Shown: one piece after another, positions 18,344 to 27,001 of the stretch
How positions within the stretch are numbered: the stretch's first letter is position 1
Layout of the letters: each line of letters opens with the position of its first letter
From: JAAOIF01 sp965206195
GTDB taxonomy: Bacteria > Pseudomonadota > Gammaproteobacteria > PS1 > Pseudothioglobaceae
Length of the DNA stretch: 64,000 nt
Direction: 5' to 3'
NCBI GenBank assembly: GCA_965206195.1
Contig: CBDBIZ010000011.1
Location: forward strand, 806,001 to 870,000
Translations under genes and position numbers: made by a program
The notes under the pieces: generated by a model
What the model saw: the letters and a program-made list of their open reading frames with translations, nothing else
Told to the model about the DNA's origin: nothing
Databases searched by the model: none

Positions 18344-18823
18344 ATGCCAACTTTTGTATATATGACCCGTTGCGATGGTTGTGGACACTGTGTAGACATC
18401 TGTCCATCTGACATTATGCATATTGATAAAAAATATCGTCGTGCGTTAAATATTGAACCTAACATGTGCTGGGAATGCTACTCTTGTGTGAAAGCCTGCC
18501 CACAAAATGCGATTGACGTACGTGGTTACGCAGACTTTGCGCCATTGGGTCACAGTGTACGCGTACTTCGTGATGAAGAAAAAGGCACGATTGCATGGAA
18601 AATTAAATTTAGAGATGGTCGTGAGAAAAATTTCTTGTCACCAATTACCACTAAGCCGTGGGGTTCAGCAATTCCTGACTTCAGAAATGAAGCACAGCCT
18701 AGTCAAGAAATGCGTGATAGTGAATTGTTGTCATTTGAGCCAGAATCAATTCGTTTAGATGACGGTGGCTTACACACGTTAGAATCTAACGGTTTGAAAC
18801 TTAAAGAGGGAGTGTATTACTAA
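18344..18823 (+). CDS. aprB: Adenylylsulfate reductase beta subunit
   Basis: 159-residue iron-sulfur subunit. Two ferredoxin-type clusters are evident: Cys10, 13, 16 and 20 (CDGCGHCVDIC) and Cys42, 45, 48 and 52 (CWECYSCVKAC), which hold two [4Fe-4S] centres that relay electrons from the FAD of AprA. The C-terminal tail (from about residue 100) is the segment that wraps around AprA in known structures. The stop overlaps the aprA start by one base. A GAGAGGAGAA ribosome site precedes the ATG. Confidence 0.95.
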   Translation: MPTFVYMTRCDGCGHCVDICPSDIMHIDKKYRRALNIEPNMCWECYSCVKACPQNAIDVRGYADFAPLGHSVRVLRDEEKGTIAWKIKFRDGREKNFLSPITTKPWGSAIPDFRNEAQPSQEMRDSELLSFEPESIRLDDGGLHTLESNGLKLKEGVYY

Positions 18824-20724
18824 TGGGTTACAAAACAATTATTGAAGACAACATCGACATTTTAGTCGTTGGTGCGGGTTTAGGTGGCACAGGCGCTGCT
18901 TATGAGGCGAGATACTGGGGTCGCGACAAGAAGGTTGTGATTGCTGAAAAAGCAAACATTGATCGTTCTGGTGCGGTTGCGCAAGGTCTTTATGCAATTA
19001 ACTGTTATATGGGCACGCGTTGGGGTGAAAACAATCCTGAAGATCACGTACGCTATGCACGTATGGACCTCATGGGCATGGTTCGTGAGGATTTGGCTTT
19101 TGATATGGCTCGTCACGTTGACTCTGCGGTACATAAATTCGAAGAATGGGGCTTGCCTTTAATGAAAGACCCTAAAAGAGCAGATTTAGCTGACGATGAC
19201 ATCGGTAAGGGTGCATATATGCGCGAAGGTCGCTGGCAAATTATGATTCATGGTGAATCTTACAAGCCTATTGTTGCAGAAGCTGCCAAAGTTAATGCTG
19301 ATAAGACCTTTAACCGTATTATGGTAACGCACTTATTGATGGACGATGCACAAGAAAATCGTGTTGCAGGTGCTGTGGGTTTCAATGTGCGTACAGGTAA
19401 TTATCACGTATTTAAATCCAAGACAGTTGTGGTTGGTGCAGGTGGCGCGTCTAATATCTTTAAGCCACGTTCAGTCGGTGAAGGTGCAGGTCGTGTATGG
19501 TATGCACCTTGGTCTTCAGGTTCTGCTTATGCGTTACTGATTGAAGCTGGTGCGAAGATGACACAAATGGAAAACCGTATCGTTTTGGCACGTTTTAAAG
19601 ACGGTTATGGTCCTGTTGGCGCATACTTTCTACACCTCAAGACATACACACAAAACGCTTATGGCGATGAATACGAGTCTAAGTGGTTCCCAGAATTGAC
19701 ACAGAGAGTTGGTAAAGCGTATTTAGATACAGAAAATCAACATTTCTCTCACAAGCCTATTCCAACTTGTTTGCGTAATCACGCCTTTATCTCAGAAGTA
19801 AATGCAGGTCGCGGTCCCATTCACATGGTTACCATGGAAGCATTCCAAGACCCTCACCTAGAAGAGGTAGGGTGGGAAAATTTCCTAGGCATGACCGTTG
19901 GTCAAGCGGTATTGTGGGCTGCAACAGATGTTGACCCTAAATATACCAATCCTGAATTAACCACTTCTGAGCCCTATGTAATGGGCTCACACGCCACAGG
20001 TTGTGGCGCGTGGTGCTCAGGTCCTGAAGATATCTCAGGCGATATTCCTGAGTACTTTTGGGGCTATAATCGCATGATGACGGTTGATGGTTTGTTTGGT
20101 GCAGGTGACGCCGTTGGCGGTACACCGCATGCATTCTCATCAGGTTCATTTACCGAAGGGCGTTTGTCTGCGAAAGCTGCTTGCAAGTATATTGATGATG
20201 GCAAAGCACAAGGCATTATGGTTTCAGACGAGCAGATTGCAAACCGTAAGGCTGAAATCTACAAGCCTTTAGAGACTTATAAGGTTGGTCGTAACGAAAT
20301 TGTTGGTGGCACAGTATCGCCTAGCTATATTTTACCAATGCCCGGCCTACAACGTCTTCAAAAGTTGATGGACGAGTATGCAGGGGGTGTAACGGTTAGT
20401 TATATGACTAATGATAAGTTACTAAATATGGGTCTGCAAAAGTTGAAAATTTTAGAAGAAGATTTGGATAAAGTGGGTGCAGAAAACATCCACCAGTTGT
20501 TACGTGCTTGGGAGCTTAAGCACCGTCATCGTACTTCTGAGTGTGTTGTTCAACATACCTTGTTCCGTGAAGAAACGCGTTGGCCTGGTTACTACTACCG
20601 TGGTGATAAGATGAAGTTAGATGATGAAAATTGGCATGTTTTGACAACGTCTCAGCGTGATCGCAATAGTGGTGAATACACAATGGAGAAACAACCATTG
20701 TATCACTTGGTTGATGAAAAATAG
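18823..20724 (+). CDS. aprA: Adenylylsulfate reductase alpha subunit
   Basis: 633-residue flavoprotein of the fumarate-reductase type. The FAD-binding glycine motif VVGAGLGGTGAAYEA lies at 15-29, followed by RSGAVAQGLYAINCY near the active site; VVVGAGGASNIFKPRS and GLFGAGDAVGG are the further flavin motifs. In this setting it oxidises sulfite with AMP to APS in the cytoplasm, passing electrons to AprB. Length and order aprM-aprB-aprA are those of SUP05-type sulfur oxidisers. A terminator follows at 20773. Confidence 0.96.
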   Translation: MGYKTIIEDNIDILVVGAGLGGTGAAYEARYWGRDKKVVIAEKANIDRSGAVAQGLYAINCYMGTRWGENNPEDHVRYARMDLMGMVREDLAFDMARHVDSAVHKFEEWGLPLMKDPKRADLADDDIGKGAYMREGRWQIMIHGESYKPIVAEAAKVNADKTFNRIMVTHLLMDDAQENRVAGAVGFNVRTGNYHVFKSKTVVVGAGGASNIFKPRSVGEGAGRVWYAPWSSGSAYALLIEAGAKMTQMENRIVLARFKDGYGPVGAYFLHLKTYTQNAYGDEYESKWFPELTQRVGKAYLDTENQHFSHKPIPTCLRNHAFISEVNAGRGPIHMVTMEAFQDPHLEEVGWENFLGMTVGQAVLWAATDVDPKYTNPELTTSEPYVMGSHATGCGAWCSGPEDISGDIPEYFWGYNRMMTVDGLFGAGDAVGGTPHAFSSGSFTEGRLSAKAACKYIDDGKAQGIMVSDEQIANRKAEIYKPLETYKVGRNEIVGGTVSPSYILPMPGLQRLQKLMDEYAGGVTVSYMTNDKLLNMGLQKLKILEEDLDKVGAENIHQLLRAWELKHRHRTSECVVQHTLFREETRWPGYYYRGDKMKLDDENWHVLTTSQRDRNSGEYTMEKQPLYHLVDEK

Positions 20725-20772
20725 AAGTAAAAAACTCGCTTAACAAGGCTTATTAAGTCTTGTTGGATGTTA

Positions 20773-20800
20773 AAAAACCAACATTTATGTTGGTTTTTTT
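20773..20800 (+). terminator. Rho-independent terminator of aprMBA
   Basis: AACCAACA and TGTTGGTT pair around the short loop TTTA, with an A run before and seven T residues after. It lies about 50 bp after the aprA stop. Confidence 0.85.
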
Positions 20801-20835
20801 GTTGGTTTTCAAGGTTAAATATAAGAGCATAACAA

Positions 20836-21186
20836 ATGAACATTACTGAAAAATCAGATGAAGAAATATTGGCAATTGCTAATCCAATGTGGAACGATCT
20901 TATCAAATATTCTAACAATAAAAACTACGGTGCATTTACGCGGAATTTTTCTGAAGAAATGCTGCGTGGTGCAAATGAAATTGAAATGGGTAAACAATTC
21001 GCTCGTAGCAAACTTACCAAAGGTCTCAACAATAACCCTGAACATCTGGGCATGATCCGTCGTGGCAAACACGTTAGCGTGTTATATAAGCAAACCAACA
21101 AAAATTTGGATGGAGAGTATTTGGGTCGTTTGGTATTAGGCTATGAAGACGATAAGGTTAAAATTTTCGGCGCAACTATTTTTTAG
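20836..21186 (+). CDS. Conserved-looking small protein of unknown function
   Basis: 116 residues, soluble, mixed charge, no signal peptide. Not recognised. The N-terminal pattern (ANPMWNDLIKYSNNKNYGAFTRNFSEEM) and the C-terminal strands (GRLVLGYEDDKVKIFGATIF) are compatible with a small NTF2-like cone fold, but this is a weak impression. It stands between the aprA terminator and a SlyD-like isomerase gene 14 bp downstream, probably in one transcript with it. No strong ribosome site is visible before ATG 20836. Confidence 0.6.
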   Translation: MNITEKSDEEILAIANPMWNDLIKYSNNKNYGAFTRNFSEEMLRGANEIEMGKQFARSKLTKGLNNNPEHLGMIRRGKHVSVLYKQTNKNLDGEYLGRLVLGYEDDKVKIFGATIF

Positions 21187-21200
21187 ATGATAGGCAAGAT

Positions 21201-21704
21201 ATGGTTATTGAAGACGGTAAATTTGTTGAACTGATTTACAAAGTAATCGACAAAAAAACTGGCGATGTTTTAAGTGATGTTAAGTTTCCATTAGGCTACA
21301 TACATGGTATCAGTGAGATTTTGTCACCAGAAGTTAGCGCAGAATTAGTCGGACAAGTTCAGGGCGATGTGATTGAAATCCCAGTTGATATTGATCAATT
21401 GTATGGGCCTAGGGACGAAAGTCTGGTTGTTACCGACTATATTGATAATGTGCCACAAGATTATCGCAAGGTCGGCGCGACTATCACTATGGAAAATTCA
21501 AGTGGTGAACTTAAAGATTTTATTGTAACCCGTGTGGATGAAAATTCAGTTACCGTTGATGGCAACAATCCATTGTGTGGCAGAGTCGTTATTTTTGTCC
21601 TTGAAGTGATTACCGTACGCGAGCCAACAGATGAAGAGGCGCTAGCAGGTGGCCCTGTTGACATTGCACCACTTGATATACCGAACGCTAGAAAAATACA
21701 TTAA
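21201..21704 (+). CDS. SlyD-like FKBP-type peptidyl-prolyl isomerase
   Basis: 167 residues. The layout follows SlyD: an N-terminal FKBP strand (ELIYKVIDKKTGDVL), the flap opening PLGYIHGISEILSPEVSAEL, an insert-in-flap segment (about 65-125) and the return FVTVDGNNPLCGRVVIFVLEV-like strand with VDGNNPLCG, the SlyD/FkpB signature. Such enzymes isomerise prolyl bonds and chaperone folding. The His-rich metal-binding tail of E. coli SlyD is absent. It lies in a probable operon with two genes of unknown function just after aprMBA. Confidence 0.8.
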   Translation: MVIEDGKFVELIYKVIDKKTGDVLSDVKFPLGYIHGISEILSPEVSAELVGQVQGDVIEIPVDIDQLYGPRDESLVVTDYIDNVPQDYRKVGATITMENSSGELKDFIVTRVDENSVTVDGNNPLCGRVVIFVLEVITVREPTDEEALAGGPVDIAPLDIPNARKIH

Positions 21705-21727
21705 CGAAAATTTTTTAAAAATATATT

Positions 21728-22069
21728 ATGCCTATAGACTTTACTCAATCTGAGATTGACACCATTAAAAAACACGTTGATAATCGTTGGCGTGATAAAG
21801 ACCACGGCGTACACATGGGTGATATTGAGGTCGATGGCAAAGAGCAGCCTGCTATTGTTTGGGAGGATAAATACTACACTTTTATTATTATTAAGATTGC
21901 TGCATTCACTTATAAAAGCCTGTTTTATTTTATGCGTGATAAGCGCTTTGATACGGGTGTTGATGAATATCATGATTTGGATGAATGTGTGGACAAATTG
22001 CTCAAAGCACAGGCTGATTTTTCACTCTCAAAAAGCACCAAAGGCTTAAAAGTCGAAATCAATAAATAG
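21728..22069 (+). CDS. Small protein of unknown function
   Basis: 113 residues, soluble, rich in Asp and Lys, no signal peptide. Not recognised. Visible: an N-terminal helix (FTQSEIDTIKKHVDNRW), a strand pair around KEQPAIVWEDKYYTFIII, and a helical C-terminus (YHDLDECVDKLLKAQADF). It starts 23 bp after the SlyD-like gene. A diverged copy of its last 11 codons, STQDLKVEINQ against STKGLKVEINK, lies at 22376-22411 beyond an IS remnant. Confidence 0.6.
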   Translation: MPIDFTQSEIDTIKKHVDNRWRDKDHGVHMGDIEVDGKEQPAIVWEDKYYTFIIIKIAAFTYKSLFYFMRDKRFDTGVDEYHDLDECVDKLLKAQADFSLSKSTKGLKVEINK

Positions 22070-22072
22070 TTT

Positions 22073-22250
22073 GGGCCATGGCAACTTAAGTTATGTATAA
22101 AAACAGGTTAAAGTATCATTAAGAAAGTAAAAAAATAAATATGTAATTCGCCCCCGCATTTCACACAAAAGAAAGAATTAGCACAATTAGATAGCCAAAT
22201 ACACAACTATTTAACGGCTATTAGACTTAGAATTTTAAAATTATCTGAGC
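22073..22250 (+). mobile_element. Remnant of an IS1595-type element (left end)
   Basis: Starts with GGGCCATGGCAACTTAAGT, which matches the 19-bp terminal repeat of the element at 11402 with a few changes, and follows it through the leader and the first transposase codons with many substitutions and a deletion. Shared stretch near 22212-22230: GGCTATTAGACTTAGAATT. No right end or transposase frame survives. It is an old insertion of the same family. Confidence 0.75.
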
Positions 22251-22604
22251 CTTAATTTAATGGCTGGAAAGGGTGTGAAGGTTACAATATCGGCGTTGGG
22301 TAATGGGACAGAGTTAGAGCCTTGTAGTCGCTAGTCTCTGTATTGTTTAATTGATCAATTTGCTGTTAGATTTTTAGTACCCAAGACCTAAAAGTAGAAA
22401 TTAATCAATAAAAACTGGAACAATGTGTTGAAACTGGACAGGTGACATAATTAGCCAGACTGTGTTTTTGAGTTTGCTTGAAACCATGAAATGGTTAAAT
22501 ACGTATAAAGAGTGCACAATTAGTAAAAATTGTGTTTATAATAAGATTATCAACTTTTGCAGTTGTGTGTGATTTAGATTTTTTTAATAATTAAGGAGTA
22601 ACAA
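22251..22604. other. Intergenic stretch between IS remnant and EF-hand gene
   Basis: Non-coding as far as can be seen, apart from the short gene-end copy at 22376-22411. The segment 22255-22370 may be further degraded IS sequence but cannot be aligned by eye. The stretch ends in a clear ribosome site (TTAAGGAGTAAC) for the EF-hand gene. Confidence 0.4.
22376..22411 (+). pseudogene. Copy of the 3-prime end of the gene at 21728
   Basis: Codons read STQDLKVEINQ then stop, matching STKGLKVEINK-stop of the 113-residue protein (8 of 11 identical). Upstream similarity fades after one frameshift. It shows that the gene end exists twice, once on each side of the IS remnant, in diverged form. Confidence 0.6.
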
Positions 22605-23186
22605 ATGAGTTTAAAAAAGATATTTGCAACGGTTTTAATTTCCTCAGCAGTCGTGAGCGTTAACGCAGGCGTATTCGAGGATAGTATCGGCGGTGAAAGG
22701 GATGTTTTTTCTGCTTTTGATGGTGATGGTGATGGCAAAATTTCTATGACAGAATTGGTTGAAGGCATGGTTCACTTAGTCGGCAAAGACCGAGATGGCG
22801 ATCATTATATTTCTAGAAGAGAGTCTAGATTTGTATCAAAACCTTTAGGTGTATTTGATGATAGTATTGGTGGCGAGCGCGATGTATTTTCTATCTTTGA
22901 TAGTAATGATGATAACAAAGTATCTATGACAGAATTGGTTGAAGGCATGATTCATGCAGTTGCAACAGACAAAGATGGCGACCACTTCCTTTCTAGAGAA
23001 GAGTTAGGTGTTTTCCAAGACAGTATTGGCGGTGAAGCTGACGTTTTCTCTGTTTTTGATATAGACAAAGACGGCAAAGTCTCTATGACAGAAGTTATTG
23101 AGGTAATGGTAGATGTTGTTAAGAGAGATAAAGATGGCGACCATGTTATCACTAGAGGTGAAAAAGCAAAAGGTTATGGTTACTAA
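22605..23186 (+). CDS. Secreted protein with three paired EF-hand repeats
   Basis: 193 residues: a signal peptide (MSLKKIFATVLISSAVVSVNA), then three tandem units of about 53-59 residues starting at 22, 82 and 135, each opening with GVF-DSIGGE-DVF. Every unit holds two EF-hand calcium loops, such as DGDGDGKISMTE and DRDGDHYISRRE, DSNDDNKVSMTE and DKDGDHFLSREE, DIDKDGKVSMTE and DKDGDHVITRGE. Six possible calcium sites in a periplasmic or secreted protein; role unknown. It has a good ribosome site and its own terminator, so it is a single-gene unit. Repeats 2 and 3 are close, pointing to recent internal duplication. Confidence 0.85.
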   Translation: MSLKKIFATVLISSAVVSVNAGVFEDSIGGERDVFSAFDGDGDGKISMTELVEGMVHLVGKDRDGDHYISRRESRFVSKPLGVFDDSIGGERDVFSIFDSNDDNKVSMTELVEGMIHAVATDKDGDHFLSREELGVFQDSIGGEADVFSVFDIDKDGKVSMTEVIEVMVDVVKRDKDGDHVITRGEKAKGYGY

Positions 23187-23204
23187 ACAATAATCATTCA
23201 TCTT

Positions 23205-23232
23205 AAAAGGCGAGTTAATACTCGCCTTTTTT
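23205..23232 (+). terminator. Rho-independent terminator of the EF-hand gene
   Basis: AAAAGGCGAG pairs with CTCGCCTTTT across a TTAATA loop and is followed by T residues, 18 bp after the stop codon. Confidence 0.9.
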
Positions 23233-23292
23233 GTTGCTAAATTTGGTATGAAAGTAGGTTCATAGTATTTGTTAAAGTGTTGGCCAAGTTGT

Positions 23293-23325
23293 AACAAAGT
23301 CTGCAATTGCAGACTTTGTTGTTTT
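23293..23325. terminator. Perfect 28-bp palindrome between convergent genes
   Basis: AACAAAGTCTGC and GCAGACTTTGTT are perfect complements around AATT at 23293-23320, followed by GTTTTT on the plus strand. It lies 20 bp beyond the hppA stop and 106 bp beyond the EF-hand gene, so it may act as a second or bidirectional terminator. The T run is better in the plus direction. Confidence 0.65.
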
Positions 23326-23339
23326 TGAATGGTACTGTT

Positions 23340-25325
23340 TTACAACAATGGAATAATCATAATTGCCACAATGTTAATAATCTTAATCAGTGGATTAATC
23401 GCTGGACCAGCGGTGTCTTTATACGGGTCGCCAACTGTGTCGCCTGTTACTGCAGCTTTATGTGCATCCGAGCCTTTACCACCAAAGTTACCATCTTCGA
23501 TATATTTTTTAGCATTGTCCCATGCGCCACCACCTGTGGTCATTGAAATAGCCACAAAAATACCAGTAATGATAGAGCCGATGAGCAAACCACCTAGTGC
23601 TTCAGCGCCTAGTAACAAACCAACTACCACTGGAAAAGCAATCGGTAAAATAGAAGGGATCATCATTTCCCAAATAGCAGATTTGGTCAGCATATCAACC
23701 GCCTTAGAATAATCAGGTTTTTGGGTGTAGTTCATAATGCCTGGCATTTCGCGAAATTGCCTACGCACTTCATTCACAATGTCACCCGCGGCGCGGCCAA
23801 CTGCCTCCATTGCCATGGCGCCAAACAAATAAGGAACCAATCCGCCTAGAAATAAGCCAATGATAACGCGATGGTCTGATAAATCAAACAAAGTGCTGCT
23901 GTCACCACCAAGTGAGTGGGTAAAATCAGCAAATAATACTAATGCCGCCAAGCCAGCAGAGCCAATGGCATAACCCTTGGTAACTGCCTTGGTGGTGTTG
24001 CCAACTGCATCGAGTGGGTCGGTAATATTACGAATTTCTTCAGGTAACTCTGCCATTTCAGCAATACCGCCAGCATTGTCAGTGATTGGGCCGTAGGCAT
24101 CAAGTGCCACAATTACGCCCGTCATCGATAACATCGCAGTAGCGGCAATAGCAATACCATACAAGCCACCTAAGGTATGAGAGGCCCAAATACTAACGCA
24201 CACCGCTAACACAGGTAGTGCGGTTGATTTCATTGACAAACCCAGCCCAGCAATGACGTTGGTACCATCGCCTGTGAGTGAGGATTGTGCGATGTGTTTT
24301 ACGGGGTTGTATTCGGTTGAAGTGTAGTACTCGGTAACCACCACCATCACTGCGGTTAGTATCAAACCAATGAGTGAGGCATAGAATAAATTTAGTCCCA
24401 TGCCCATATTAACGGTAATGAAGTAAAACGCAACACCTGCCAGCACAGCAGACACAATTAAGCCCTTATATAGTGCGCCCATAATCGAGCCACTCTCTGA
24501 GACTTTAACAAATAAAGTGCCAATGATGGAGGCAATAATTGACGCTGCCCCTAATACCAGCGGATACAAAATTGCATTGTTGCCCAAACCCAATACACCT
24601 GCCAGTAGCATGGTGGCAATAATGGTTACTGCGTAAGTCTCGAACAAATCAGCCGCCATGCCAGCACAATCACCCACATTGTCACCCACATTGTCAGCAA
24701 TCACAGCAGGGTTGCGCGGGTCGTCCTCTGGAATACCAACTTCAACTTTACCGACAATATCTGCACCTACATCAGCACCTTTGGTGAATATGCCACCACC
24801 TAACCGGGCAAAAATTGAAATCAGTGAACCGCCAAATGCAAGACCAATTAATGCGTGTAATGCGTCTGTTTGCGCCACGCCAAATGCCAACATGCCGCTA
24901 TAGTAGCCTGAGACACCAAGCAGTGCCAAGCCAACCACCAGCATACCTGTTACCGCACCCCCTTTGAATGCTACTTGAAAGGCAGCATTTATGCCATTTT
25001 TAGCAGCTTCAGCTGTGCGTGAATTAGACTTAACCGATACATTCATGCCAATGTAGCCAGTTGCGCCTGATAGAACTGCCCCAATTAAAAAGCCAAGACC
25101 AAGCGCAACACCTAAGAAGTAGGTAATCAAAACCAGCAACACAACACCTACCATACTGATAGTTGTGTATTGGCGGTTTAAATAAGCACGGGCACCTTGC
25201 GTAATAGCATCTGAGATTTCTTTCATCTTATCGCTACCTGCGGATTGCTTGTTAATCCAAGCAATGGTTAATAGACCGTACAGAACGGCAATAACGGATG
25301 TCATAATGGCAAAGTTAAGCATCAT
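23340..25325 (-). CDS. hppA: Proton-translocating membrane pyrophosphatase
   Basis: 661 residues, about 15-16 hydrophobic helices. The catalytic motif DVGADIVGKVE lies near residue 190 and DNVGDNVGDCAGMAADLFETY-like sequence just after it. GNTTKAVTKG near 441-450 has Lys where potassium-dependent enzymes have Ala, which marks the potassium-independent, proton-pumping class. It hydrolyses pyrophosphate to pump protons, or makes pyrophosphate from the gradient. With pfp and sat in the same neighbourhood it belongs to the pyrophosphate economy of the cell. Confidence 0.95.
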   Translation of the reverse strand: MMLNFAIMTSVIAVLYGLLTIAWINKQSAGSDKMKEISDAITQGARAYLNRQYTTISMVGVVLLVLITYFLGVALGLGFLIGAVLSGATGYIGMNVSVKSNSRTAEAAKNGINAAFQVAFKGGAVTGMLVVGLALLGVSGYYSGMLAFGVAQTDALHALIGLAFGGSLISIFARLGGGIFTKGADVGADIVGKVEVGIPEDDPRNPAVIADNVGDNVGDCAGMAADLFETYAVTIIATMLLAGVLGLGNNAILYPLVLGAASIIASIIGTLFVKVSESGSIMGALYKGLIVSAVLAGVAFYFITVNMGMGLNLFYASLIGLILTAVMVVVTEYYTSTEYNPVKHIAQSSLTGDGTNVIAGLGLSMKSTALPVLAVCVSIWASHTLGGLYGIAIAATAMLSMTGVIVALDAYGPITDNAGGIAEMAELPEEIRNITDPLDAVGNTTKAVTKGYAIGSAGLAALVLFADFTHSLGGDSSTLFDLSDHRVIIGLFLGGLVPYLFGAMAMEAVGRAAGDIVNEVRRQFREMPGIMNYTQKPDYSKAVDMLTKSAIWEMMIPSILPIAFPVVVGLLLGAEALGGLLIGSIITGIFVAISMTTGGGAWDNAKKYIEDGNFGGKGSDAHKAAVTGDTVGDPYKDTAGPAINPLIKIINIVAIMIIPLL

Positions 25326-25451
25326 CCCTTCTCCTCAATTTAAAAAATACAGTGCATTATAAGTGAATTAGTCTATAACCAAGAGATTATTTGACTTTGT
25401 CGTCATAATAGTGGTAGAATAACTCGAACCTGATTACTTGAGGAGAATCAT

Positions 25452-25820
25452 ATGTTAAAGCAAATGGATAACTGCCCTTATACTTTGTTAGTGGGCCGTG
25501 TGTTGTTGGTGTTAATTTATTTTATTGGTGGACTGAGTCTGTTTTCTGGCAATATTCCGATTGATTTTGCGGCATCTAAAGGCATGCCAGCAGCATTAGT
25601 TTGGATTGGATTTGGCATTAAATTGTTAGCTAGTTTGGCCATTATCATCGGCTATCAAACTCGAATTGCTGCCTTAGCCTTGGCGGTATTTACTGTCATT
25701 ACTGCTTTTATGTTTCATGAGTTGCTTGGAACAATCTTCATGAAAGAAGTCTCAATGATTGGTGGCTTATTGATTTTGGCGGTAACAGGTCCAGGTAAAT
25801 TTAGTATTGACAACAAGTAG
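25452..25820 (+). CDS. DoxX-family membrane protein
   Basis: 122 residues with four hydrophobic helices (about 12-30, 46-66, 70-90, 98-115). The features GRVLLVLIYFIGGLSLF at the N-terminus and the helix around LVWIGFGIKLLASLAIIIGY match DoxX/YphA proteins, inner-membrane proteins of uncertain biochemical role, some linked to thiosulfate-quinone oxidoreductase or redox stress. The ATG follows a GAGGAGAATCAT ribosome site. It is divergent from hppA and not obviously in an operon. Confidence 0.8.
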   Translation: MLKQMDNCPYTLLVGRVLLVLIYFIGGLSLFSGNIPIDFAASKGMPAALVWIGFGIKLLASLAIIIGYQTRIAALALAVFTVITAFMFHELLGTIFMKEVSMIGGLLILAVTGPGKFSIDNK

Positions 25821-25823
25821 TTT

Positions 25824-26021
25824 TTACTTACCCCAATGTTTGGTTTGAATGGCGTAACCTAGGTCGGCATCAATTAGACGTGATCGCAATTTGAGTAATT
25901 TTTTAATTAGCGCACTTTCGTCTTTTTGATACGCTTCGGTGTCTGGGGTGCGATTGACTACCACGCCTAAGAGTTCGGTAATCGCGTTACTAATTGAATT
26001 TTGCGAAATGGTAACAATCAT
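25824..26021 (-). CDS. Possible small protein, unknown
   Basis: 65 codons, mostly helical (ITELLGVVVNRTPDTEAYQKDESALIKKLLKLRS). Not recognised. The ATG at 26021 follows the remains of the decaying gene at 26066-26990, and the end lies 3 bp from the convergent DoxX stop. There is no clear ribosome site. It may be a real small gene or another piece of the decayed locus. Confidence 0.4.
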   Translation of the reverse strand: MIVTISQNSISNAITELLGVVVNRTPDTEAYQKDESALIKKLLKLRSRLIDADLGYAIQTKHWGK

Positions 26022-26065
26022 TTATTTTCATCATTACGATAGATAAGTTGTTTAAACGCAGGTTG

Positions 26066-26990
26066 TTAGCGAATGTTTGAGGCGTACCTAGCATCATCAA
26101 TACATTTGTCACGCACTTTTTTAGCCGCAGATAAGAAACAATTATTGAACAATAATATCTTTTCGATTGCTTTGGGAAAGTAGGCATTTTTAGGTACGCC
26201 AGAATTTCTGCTGGACACTTGGTTAAAAAAAGTTCGGTAAAAGTCTAAGAAACCTTTTAACATCAAATCGTATTCTTTCTAAAAATCAATATTTTTTAAG
26301 CTATCAATTCCGCCTTGAATCTCCCAGTTGGGCAAGCCTCGTGGGTAACCTGAGGAGCAGACTAGAAGTGCTACCAACCGTAGGTTTGAGTATTTCTAGG
26401 TCTAGTTCACTTAAAAATTCGACATAAACATCTTGCATATATTTTGCAAACAAGGAATGTTGCTCGCCATCGGATAAGTTAGGTTTGTTCACGTCTGTTA
26501 ATTTTGCATTTTCAAGTGCATTTTTGTCAAATACGATAAAGTGGTTATGTAGCATTCTAATACTCGGTACACCTGCTGAAGTGATTGCCCAAGTTGAATC
26601 TAGCGATGCTTCACCTACCAAAATTAAGTGCTTTTTGGCGTCTGGGTATTGCTCCAACATAAAGCCAATGATGATTTGATTCATCCGATTCCAAGCTTTT
26701 TTGACAGTTTTAGGCAGTTGTGTGCGGCGCACTGGTCTGCCTAATAGATTCAAAATGCTTTTTGACGTGTTGTAGATAATTGAGCAATCAGATTCATTTG
26801 AATGACCCAGTGCCTTGCGGTAAAGCAACAAATCTTCTTGGTTTGCTAATAATCCATTGTTATCAGCCAAATCCCCTAGATTTTCTGGTGAATTAAAAAA
26901 TTCGTTCGGACTCATGCCTTCTGGCACATCTAGCGAAATAGGTCGAAAGGGAATATTAATCTCTCTGGGTCCAATAATTATCAGTGACCA
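26066..26990 (-). pseudogene. Unrecognised gene in decay
   Basis: The first part is open from about 26990 to 26304; the ATG at 26927 is the first good start, but in-frame protein (WSLIIIGPREINIPFRPISL) extends farther towards adk without a start codon. Segments: NQIIIGFMLEQYPDAKKHLI, STWAITSAGVPSIRMLHNHF. Near 26350 the frame shifts (YPRGLPNWEIQGGIDSLKNI continues in another frame), a TAG follows near 26277, and then GFLDFYRTFFNQVSSR and NNCFLSAAKKVRDKCIDD run to a stop at 26066. The parent would be about 310 residues. Not identified; no membrane segments. It directly follows adk on the same strand. Confidence 0.55.
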
Positions 26991-27001
26991 AACTGCTGGT
27001 T

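Noticed and set aside
22605..23186. Tandem repeats in the EF-hand gene as a possible CRISPR-like array
   Set aside because: The repeats are in-frame protein units of about 160-180 bp with conserved calcium loops, not short repeats with unique spacers. No CRISPR array was seen anywhere in the window.
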